This document shows positions 1 through 4,430 of a stretch of 7,461 bases of DNA, piece by piece. A program made the position numbers and the translations under genes. The notes under the pieces were generated by a model. It was not told where the DNA came from and made no database searches. It saw only the letters and a list, made by a program, of their open reading frames with translations. Within the stretch, counting starts at the first letter, position 1; the number at the start of each line of letters is the position of its first letter. The stretch is from Phascolarctobacterium_A sp902463975 (GTDB taxonomy: Bacteria > Bacillota > Negativicutes > Acidaminococcales > Acidaminococcaceae), in the NCBI RefSeq assembly GCF_902463975.1, contig NZ_CABQHJ010000052.1, forward strand, positions 1 through 7,461. The letters run 5' to 3'.

Positions 1-2
1 AC

Positions 3-26
3 AAATACGATAAATTCACTCTTTAA
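3..26 (+). CDS. Possible 3' tail of a rightward gene entering from the left edge
   Basis: Frame 3 of the + strand reads KYDKFTL followed by TAA at 24-26, and a stable hairpin starts 8 bases later. Frame 2 closes at once, and frame 1 stays open to a TAG at 82-84 but runs through the hairpin and into the repeat array. A gene ending here would fit the G·U pair in the downstream hairpin, which favours a rightward transcript. It would also fit a transposon gene whose terminal binding sites follow. Seven codons cannot identify a protein, so this is only a placement suggestion. Confidence 0.2.
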   Translation, partial: KYDKFTL

Positions 27-33
27 AGACGAA

Positions 34-62
34 AATGGCTGGAGCAATACGCTCCGGCCATT
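34..62 (+). terminator. 12-bp stem-loop, possible transcript-end hairpin
   Basis: The arms AATGGCTGGAGC (34-45) and GCTCCGGCCATT (51-62) pair over 12 positions around the loop AATAC. The only non-Watson-Crick position is T40 opposite G56. That is a U·G pair in a rightward RNA but an A·C mismatch in a leftward RNA, so the hairpin probably serves a rightward transcript. No T-run follows (the next bases are GAAACCC), so it is not a canonical intrinsic terminator. It could be an mRNA 3'-end stabiliser or a weak terminator. Confidence 0.45.
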
Positions 63-77
63 GAAACCCAATAACAT

Positions 78-197
78 GGACTAGGTCGACCACAAAATTT
101 GTACTAGGTTGACCCACATATTGTAATAGGTCTACCCACAACTACGGACTAGGTCGACCCATACTCATGTAACAGCCCAACCCACAAATTTGGACTA
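78..197. repeat. Array of degenerate 17-base repeats at 22-23 base spacing
   Basis: The + strand motif is close to GKANTAGGTCNACCCAC. Copies start at 78, 101, 123, 146 and 169, and a truncated copy (GGACTA) starts at 192, so successive spacings are 23, 22, 23, 23 and 23. The copies at 78, 101, 123 and 146 are nearly alike. The copy at 169 is degenerate in its middle (CAGCCCAA). A still weaker match (ACCCAA) lies one period earlier, at 66-71. Arrays of short, regularly spaced, imperfect sites are typical of the ends of elements with multi-site DDE transposases (IS21, Mu and Tn7 families). An array of repressor sites is the alternative. No transposase is visible, so the family is inference. Confidence 0.6.
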
Positions 198-206
198 ATG
201 CCTTTT

Positions 207-542
207 TTAATGCTCATCATCTTTGAACTCTATAGATTCCCTTTCTGCATATCTTTCCACATAATCATTGATAATTAGGTCAACATATTCTTGCTTTATG
301 TGCTCGTGCTTGTCTAAGAATTTAACTTTAACCAGCTCATAAATCGCCTTTCTCACAATGTCCATATCTATATTTGTGAACAATAAGCTACGGCGTGCCT
401 GCAGCTCCAAAAGCTGTAAATAATCTTCCATAACTTCCAACTCTTCACGTACTAAATGAGCAACATACATATTCGCCTTACTATCTGAAAGCTCCTCAGG
501 GTGCTTCATTTCTTCTTTAATTTCTGCTTCTCTATCAGGCAT
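207..542 (-). CDS. Hypothetical acidic helical protein, 111 aa
   Basis: I do not recognise this protein. It begins MPDREAEIKEEMKH, is rich in Glu, Asp, Lys and Leu, and looks all-helical and soluble, with no signal peptide or membrane segment. An amphipathic stretch (VREELEVMEDYLQLLELQARR, about residues 31-51) is followed by a mixed helical part and an acidic tail (FKDDEH). The ATG at 542 is the first start after an in-frame TAG (543-545), and no Shine-Dalgarno site precedes it. Translation therefore probably depends on re-initiation after the upstream small ORF, or on the amber codon being a mutation in a longer gene: the same frame is open from 689 down to 207 apart from that TAG. The stop lies 10 bases from the repeat array. 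Coding is likely, function unknown. Confidence 0.6.
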   Translation of the reverse strand: MPDREAEIKEEMKHPEELSDSKANMYVAHLVREELEVMEDYLQLLELQARRSLLFTNIDMDIVRKAIYELVKVKFLDKHEHIKQEYVDLIINDYVERYAERESIEFKDDEH

Positions 543-629
543 CTACCATACTTCTGTTTTGATCTGTTTCGTGTCTTCATAGACTATTTTAGCAAATGCT
601 TCATCAACAGCCGATGCAAATTCCTCCAT
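543..629 (-). CDS. Small ORF, 28 aa, start overlaps the stop of the preceding ORF
   Basis: The product begins MEEFASAVDEAF and ends QIKTEVW, a plausible amphipathic helix. Its ATG (629-627) shares a base with the TGA of the upstream 27-aa ORF (TGATG). Its TAG (545-543) is followed directly, in the same frame, by the ATG of the 111-aa gene. No ribosome site precedes the ATG. The frame is also open upstream of it, to a TGA at 692-690, adding about 20 plausible residues (including KACEKSRIYCHL). A -1 shift from the upstream ORF would therefore give a continuous protein of about 55 aa. It is either one cistron of a coupled series or a piece of a broken gene. Confidence 0.35.
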   Translation of the reverse strand: MEEFASAVDEAFAKIVYEDTKQIKTEVW

Positions 630-712
630 CAAATGACAGTATATACGCGATTTTTCACAAGCCTTATCAGATTCTTCTTGTCCTTCTTCTCATGAAAATC
701 AATTCTCATCAT
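629..712 (-). CDS. Small basic ORF, 27 aa, with strong ribosome-binding site
   Basis: The product starts MMRIDFHEKKDKKN and ends NRVYTVI, and is Lys/Arg-rich. The first ATG (712-710) has an excellent Shine-Dalgarno sequence, AAGGAAGGA at 729-721, 8 bases upstream. It is the only strong ribosome site in the small-ORF string, so translation of the whole string most likely starts here. The ORF ends TGA at 631-629, overlapping the next ATG. Function is unknown. It could be a leader peptide, a small protein, or the N-terminus of a gene later broken by a frameshift. Confidence 0.4.
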   Translation of the reverse strand: MMRIDFHEKKDKKNLIRLVKNRVYTVI

Positions 713-720
713 AATCAAAA

Positions 721-729
721 TCCTTCCTT
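721..729 (-). promoter_or_regulatory. Shine-Dalgarno site that fixes the start of the small-ORF string
   Basis: On the minus strand the site reads AAGGAAGGA with an 8-base spacer (TTTTGATT) to ATG at 712. It is much stronger than anything in front of the starts at 629 and 542, and so marks the principal entry point for ribosomes in this string. Confidence 0.6.
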
Positions 730-740
730 TTCTCACTCTC

Positions 741-782
741 GTAATCTACAATTGAATTATAATCTATTAACCTACAGATTAC
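741..782 (-). promoter_or_regulatory. Inverted repeat GTAATCT...AGATTAC around a TATAAT box
   Basis: In the leftward direction the arms are GTAATCTGTAG (782-772) and TTGTAGATTAC (751-741). The outer seven pairs are perfect, and the next four include three G·U-type pairs, so an 11-bp stem forms best in a leftward RNA. A TATAAT (761-756) lies at the centre of symmetry, so it could instead be an operator over a promoter for the small-ORF string; no good -35 is visible. No T-run follows, so it is not an ordinary terminator for the 534-aa gene. The arms resemble those of the hairpin at 2497-2534. Confidence 0.4.
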
Positions 783-835
783 ATGGTAAAAAAGGTGCGC
801 GTTATGAACCTAATTGATTTTTTATCCATAAGCAT
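779..835 (-). CDS. 18-aa ORF overlapping the stop of the 534-aa gene
   Basis: The ORF begins MLMDKKSIRF, with its ATG (835-833) sharing a base with the TGA of the large gene (TGATG), and stops with TAA at 781-779. Such an overlap is typical of translational coupling, and the same junction recurs at 631-627. No Shine-Dalgarno sequence was found, and 18 codons may be chance. Function unknown. Confidence 0.2.
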   Translation of the reverse strand: MLMDKKSIRFITRTFFTM

Positions 836-2439
836 CATTTTTTCATAGAAATAACTATTACTGAAAACATTATTTGAATAGGAGGTTCATATAGTAAAGC
901 TTTTACTCCTTCAAAGCATTTTTCATCACATTCTTCTTTAATTTTAGCATCTCCATGAGCTACCCCATTACGAATATCTATTATATTATATTTTTTTAAT
1001 CCTATCTGATAGTTTTGTATAGCATCACAGAGACAGCAAAACTCTTTTCTCTTCTCACCTAAGAAAATTCCGAACGCTTTAATTACCTCACTAGATTCTA
1101 TTCCTTGTTTAGTTCGTACAGCTCTTCCAATAAAAGGTATCGCACCTAATGTGGGTATTGAATTTAAATCATTTAAAGCTGTATGTGTTATTTCAAATTT
1201 TCTATTACAACAAAACCTATCTTTTACTTTTTTATAATATCTACTTCTCTTAAAAGGAGCAAAGAAATTTAAATTAAACTCTCTTTCTATACTACTAATC
1301 AACAAAAAAGACGCTAAATCTGCAGTTTTATATAAATCATATACTGCTAATGCTGTTTTTATATCCCTACGTGTTGTTTCAGATAGTTTATTCCATATAC
1401 TTTCTAAAGATGTGATGGATTCGTCAAAAGAAATTACTTCTGGCATTGCTGAATACAAACGCTTTAAAATACTATCTACTTTTTCTTCATCTGTTCTATG
1501 CTTATCAAACTGTAACGAGCTTATCTGTTTTTCTAGCATGACTCTAGTTTTTTCTAATGTTTCTTTATCTTTTTTTAACAGAAGGTTTTCATGTTCTAAA
1601 ACATCTAATTTTTGTTTGATATCTTTAACTTCTATATCATCATAATGAGTAATAATATCCTTGATTTTATTTAAATATACTTTTGATTGTTCAATACTCC
1701 CAGCTAAACATGAGCGCAACATGAGTTCATCTCGTATATCTATTAAATCATTTTTTAATCTATCTATTTCTATCAATCCACTAATTCTACAGCTTATATT
1801 CGCATAACTAGCATATAAATACAATACTGGATCAAGATCAATGCCTGTAATTTTGGAGTGACAAAACCATTCTTTTCCATATGATTTATAAATAATTGCT
1901 AATGATTCATGAAAGCCACTAGAATATATAAAACCTATCATATCTTGGTAACATAAATAATACCATAATTGAACACTTCTGTTTTCTGGTATAAATTCAG
2001 TTGCAAACGCTTGCACCTTTACATATGTATAAAGTTCCAACATAAAATATTTCCTAGGTAACTCAAAAAAACCGTTTATAACATTGTGATACTCATCAAA
2101 AAAAGGATGTTTTAATACTCTATTCATCTCATTTTCATCAAAATCCATCCAATTAGGAAGAGCTGTAAAAAAATTTTTACCAAGGTTTTCAGGAGAATTA
2201 AAAATCAAATCAGTAATTAATGCTGACATATCATTAGCATTTACTAATTTTGGATAAGTATCTTTGTACTTTGAAAACTCATTATCTAAAAGACAATCTG
2301 CCTTTTTTATATCTTTTGAAATATATATATCGAAATAATACTTTATCATATCAAGCAGATTAGCAAAAGGACAATCCTCTAATGTTTCCTTTATAACAGG
2401 AATTCCATTGATATAAGAAACGATCTCTTCTTTTAACAT
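835..2439 (-). CDS. Unrecognised 534-aa coiled-coil protein with a HEPN-like C-terminal motif
   Basis: I recognise no full-length family. Residues 1-260 appear helical, Tyr/Phe-rich and soluble. Residues about 268-321 form a charged heptad-like coiled coil (LEHENLLLKKDKETLEK). After this comes a helical domain (about 335-534) ending with R490-N-G-V-A-H495-G-D, which fits the R-x4-H signature of HEPN domains. In that superfamily the Arg and His act in RNA cleavage, and members occur in abortive-infection, CRISPR and toxin-antitoxin systems. A helix at about 353-381 (including TALAVYDLY) could be the partner helix of such a fold. There is no signal peptide or transmembrane segment, so it is probably cytoplasmic. 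The ATG at 2439 has AAAGGAG 5 bases upstream. The gene is far more AT-rich than the trk genes, suggesting acquisition. Antiphage or RNase activity is inference from one motif plus context. Confidence 0.75.
   Translation of the reverse strand: MLKEEIVSYINGIPVIKETLEDCPFANLLDMIKYYFDIYISKDIKKADCLLDNEFSKYKDTYPKLVNANDMSALITDLIFNSPENLGKNFFTALPNWMDFDENEMNRVLKHPFFDEYHNVINGFFELPRKYFMLELYTYVKVQAFATEFIPENRSVQLWYYLCYQDMIGFIYSSGFHESLAIIYKSYGKEWFCHSKITGIDLDPVLYLYASYANISCRISGLIEIDRLKNDLIDIRDELMLRSCLAGSIEQSKVYLNKIKDIITHYDDIEVKDIKQKLDVLEHENLLLKKDKETLEKTRVMLEKQISSLQFDKHRTDEEKVDSILKRLYSAMPEVISFDESITSLESIWNKLSETTRRDIKTALAVYDLYKTADLASFLLISSIEREFNLNFFAPFKRSRYYKKVKDRFCCNRKFEITHTALNDLNSIPTLGAIPFIGRAVRTKQGIESSEVIKAFGIFLGEKRKEFCCLCDAIQNYQIGLKKYNIIDIRNGVAHGDAKIKEECDEKCFEGVKALLYEPPIQIMFSVIVISMKK
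970..972 (-). other. Arg490 codon of the HEPN-type R-N-G-V-A-H motif
   Basis: Codon CGT encodes R490, and H495 is encoded at 955-957. In characterised HEPN ribonucleases the Arg and His of R-x4-6-H are needed for cleavage, usually with a polar residue after the Arg; here that residue is Asn. The spacing is the minimal allowed (x4). The following Gly-Asp also resembles the R-N-x-x-A-H-G form often seen in HEPN relatives. The assignment is by eye, without a profile search. Confidence 0.45.
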
Positions 2440-2496
2440 ATATACTCCTTTCTATTTACACATCACTAATAAATAACTATGCAACATACAATGCTA

Positions 2497-2534
2497 GTAA
2501 TCACGCAAGCACATTGTTGTGTTTACATGATTAC
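2497..2534 (-). promoter_or_regulatory. Near-perfect 17-bp hairpin in the leader of the 534-aa gene
   Basis: In the leftward RNA the arms are GUAAUCAUGUAAACACA and UGUGCUUGCGUGAUUAC, closed by a 4-base loop, ACAA. All positions pair except one A·C, and two pairs are U·G. In a rightward RNA those two would be C·A mismatches, so the stem looks maintained for leftward transcription, in the 5' leader of the 534-aa gene 57 bases before its ATG. It lacks a T-run. Plausible roles are control of translation or stability, a binding site for the protein itself, or an operator at DNA level. Confidence 0.55.
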
Positions 2535-2556
2535 CTAAATAACCAAAGTTTACTTC

Positions 2557-2565
2557 ATAATATCA
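2557..2565 (-). promoter_or_regulatory. Candidate proximal promoter for the 534-aa gene
   Basis: The minus strand reads TGATATTAT, an extended -10 (TGn plus TATTAT, five of six consensus bases), about 118 bases before the start codon. The -35 region (TTAATT at 2585-2580) is poor. A transcript from here would contain the hairpin at 2497-2534. In DNA this AT-rich, chance matches are common. Confidence 0.25.
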
Positions 2566-2829
2566 GACCTTTCACATTAAATTAATATTAAAACACAAGT
2601 ACTTATAAATCTAATTTTATTGCAAATATATTGCATTAATATTCCGCACATTACTATAATATTGTTATTATAAAATTATACTTTTAATTCTATGCTCTTC
2701 CTAATAATAAAAGAAGCATATATCGAAGTAATAAGCTTTAAGAAAATTCGACATCGGCTACTAAAAATCCTACCTTATTTTTCTTTTTTATCAAATTATT
2801 TCAGAGTAATTAATAAAACAGATGACCTC

Positions 2830-2838
2830 ATTATAGCA
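2830..2838 (-). promoter_or_regulatory. Candidate distal promoter for the 534-aa gene
   Basis: The minus strand reads TGCTATAAT, a perfect extended -10 element, although no consensus -35 lies at 16-18 bases. It would give a leader of roughly 385 bases ahead of the 534-aa gene. It is the best -10 match in this gap, but its distance from the gene leaves the assignment open. Confidence 0.3.
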
Positions 2839-2885
2839 TTTAATTAACTTCATAACCTAAAAACTCCTAAAATTCCCCACCCCAC

Positions 2886-2925
2886 AAAAAAATCCGACGC
2901 ACCGCTTCTACAGCACGTCGGATTT
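2886..2925 (-). terminator. Rho-independent terminator of the trk operon
   Basis: Read leftwards, AAATCCGACG (2925-2916) pairs perfectly with CGTCGGATTT (2899-2890). A small inner GCT/AGC stem forms in the loop, and an unbroken run of seven T residues (2892-2886) ends the structure. It starts 26 bases after the stop of the second trkH, the normal place for an operon terminator. Read rightwards the stem is the same but the tail is weak (ATTTACTTTG), so it acts mainly on the trk transcript. It also marks the composition change between the trk operon and the AT-rich region. Confidence 0.92.
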
Positions 2926-2951
2926 ACTTTGTTAATTCAACAATATTCACT

Positions 2952-4412
2952 TTACCATCTCTTGCTGCTGCGCCAGTATTCACCACGGAGCAATGCCAGC
3001 ACTGTAAACAGCTCCAAGCGTCCCAAAAGCATAGCCAACGCCAGCGTCAGCTGTCCCATACCGGTAACACCGGCATAGTTACCCGTAGCGCCGATGCTGC
3101 CAAAGGCAGGACCGACACTGGAAATACAGGAGGCCACGCCGAAAACGGCCTCATCTACGTCCACACCGCTTAAGCAAAGCAGCATAGTTAAAATTGCGAT
3201 AACCAGAACATAAACGAAAAAGAAACGGCTGACGTTGATAATCGTTTCTGTCGGCAGACGTCTTTTAGCGTAGTAAACATTAAGCAGCATCTGAGGATGC
3301 ATAGTACGACGCAGCTCCGCCATGACAGTTTTCAGCAGTACGATAAAACGGCAGACCTTAATACCGCCGGCAGTAGAGCCTGCGCAGCCGCCTGTCAGGA
3401 AGGTTACAGCCAAAACGAGCTTGGAAAAGGACGGCCACTGGTCGTAGTCCGCCGAAACATAGCCTGTGGTACTGCCGAAGGAAGCCACCTGGAAGAAGGC
3501 TTCACGCACACCGTCTGCCACACTGTAGCCATTCACCATAATGATGTTGATGCTGATTAAAACAGTGAAAATAGTCAGCAACACAATGTAGCTTTTGAAT
3601 TCCAGATCATGCCACAAAACCTTCAGGCCGATTTGCGTAACCTGGTAGTATAAGGCAAAGTTGCCTGCAGCCAAAATCATAAACAGACCAGTAACGATTT
3701 CAATACCCGCGCTGTGAAAATGCGCGATGCTGTCATTATAAGGCGAAAAACCGCCGGTAGCAATAGCCGAGCAGGCATGGTTAACAGCATCATAGGTACT
3801 CATGCCCAAAATTGCCAGCATACCGGTAAGAATAATCGTAAACAGCAGATAGATATAAAACAATGCTACGGCAGTTGTACGGATACGCGGCAGAATACGG
3901 CTGTTGGAAAAGCCGCTGACCTCCGCGTTAAAAAGATACACAGCACCGCCGGCAATCTGCGGCAGCAGTGCTACGAACAGCACGATGATGCCGATACCGC
4001 CAATCCAGTGCGTCAGCGTGCGCCAAAGCAGCAGGCTGCGCGATACTATGTCAAGATTGGCAATTGCTGTTGCGCCGGTAGTGGTCAGTCCGGACATACT
4101 TTCAAAGTAAGCAGCGGCGGGATTCAAAATGCCGTCAAAGCAATATGGCAGTGCACCCAAAGCAGCGGCCAGAAGCCACGAAAAGAATACCGTGCCGATA
4201 CCCTCGCGCACGGATAAATTACGTGCTCCTCTACCGTCACCATAGTAATCAAAGATTCCGGCCAAAATAACAGCTACCGCTATGGAAAAGATAAAGGTTC
4301 TGGAGGTAGCATATTCGCCGTAAACAACAGACATCAAAAGCGGCAACAGCTGAGCGATCGCCAGACCGGCAGAAATTTTTCCCAGGAGATATATTATAAC
4401 CTTTGCATTCAT
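2952..4412 (-). CDS. trkH: TrkH-family potassium-uptake membrane subunit, second tandem copy
   Basis: This 486-aa integral membrane protein is an ion-conducting subunit of a Trk/Ktr system that takes up K+ (in some relatives Na+) across the inner membrane. The four membrane-pore-membrane repeats are visible through their filter motifs: TTTGAT (110-115), ATGGFS (218-223), STTGYV (314-319) and SSVGPAFG (431-438). Each keeps the conserved Gly that lines the filter. GGCAGSTAGGIK (341-352) is the typical glycine-rich loop below the pore, and GRLE (464-467) lies in the last helix. Length fits the family. The ATG at 4412 has a strong AGGAGG site 8 bases upstream, in the 18-base gap after the first trkH, so it can be translated independently. 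It is the last gene before the terminator. Confidence 0.93.
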   Translation of the reverse strand: MNAKVIIYLLGKISAGLAIAQLLPLLMSVVYGEYATSRTFIFSIAVAVILAGIFDYYGDGRGARNLSVREGIGTVFFSWLLAAALGALPYCFDGILNPAAAYFESMSGLTTTGATAIANLDIVSRSLLLWRTLTHWIGGIGIIVLFVALLPQIAGGAVYLFNAEVSGFSNSRILPRIRTTAVALFYIYLLFTIILTGMLAILGMSTYDAVNHACSAIATGGFSPYNDSIAHFHSAGIEIVTGLFMILAAGNFALYYQVTQIGLKVLWHDLEFKSYIVLLTIFTVLISINIIMVNGYSVADGVREAFFQVASFGSTTGYVSADYDQWPSFSKLVLAVTFLTGGCAGSTAGGIKVCRFIVLLKTVMAELRRTMHPQMLLNVYYAKRRLPTETIINVSRFFFVYVLVIAILTMLLCLSGVDVDEAVFGVASCISSVGPAFGSIGATGNYAGVTGMGQLTLALAMLLGRLELFTVLALLRGEYWRSSKRW

Positions 4413-4430
4413 CTTCTATACCTCCTGCCG

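Larger units (their letters stand above)
207..712 (-). pseudogene. Alternative reading: one decayed gene spanning the three small ORFs
   Basis: This competes with the three separate entries. Starting at the strong ribosome site, a -1 shift in the AAG-AAG-AAT stretch (about 671-679) joins the 27-aa frame to the next one. That frame then runs to 207, interrupted only by TAG at 543-545, giving a product of roughly 165 aa. The absence of ribosome sites before the second and third ATGs favours this reading. The neat TGATG and TAG-ATG junctions favour coupled cistrons. The sequence alone does not decide. Confidence 0.35.
2440..2885. other. About 450-base AT-rich intergenic region
   Basis: The region separates the start of the 534-aa gene from the trk terminator. 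It holds the ribosome site AAAGGAG for the 534-aa gene (2445-2451), a strong hairpin (2497-2534), two candidate extended -10 boxes (2557-2565 and 2830-2838) and a short direct repeat, ATTGCA-N5-ATTGCA, at about 2619-2635. No convincing gene is present. A 50-codon rightward ORF (2692-2847) lacks a ribosome site. I see no tRNA-like fold. Such length is unusual for a simple promoter and leaves room for a structured leader or an unlisted small RNA. Confidence 0.6.

Noticed and set aside
78..197. Regular spacing of the repeats suggested a CRISPR array
   Set aside because: The repeats are about 17 bases, imperfect and separated by only 5-7 bases, so there is no room for spacers, and there are no cas genes.
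741..782. Inverted repeat as rho-independent terminator of the 534-aa gene
   Set aside because: The bases following it in the leftward direction are GAGAGTGAG, with no T-run, and the stem is AT-rich.
501..817. Rightward open frames of 64 and 73 codons opposite the small ORFs
   Set aside because: They are Phe/Ser/His-rich translations without ribosome sites. The leftward frames carry the only strong ribosome site and a more protein-like composition.
2692..2847. Rightward 50-codon ORF in the AT-rich gap
   Set aside because: There is no ribosome-binding site, and the Ile/Lys/Phe/Leu composition is what random AT-rich DNA gives. It is also antisense to the presumed leader of the large gene.
2791..2853. 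Leftward 20-codon ORF with AGGAG 10 bases upstream
   Set aside because: The better -10 box (2835-2830) lies inside it, so a transcript from there would not contain its start, and 20 codons with no recognisable peptide are weak support.
3297..4217. Rightward open frames opposite the second trkH
   Set aside because: They are shadows of a clear membrane-protein gene, with low-complexity or implausible translations and no ribosome sites.
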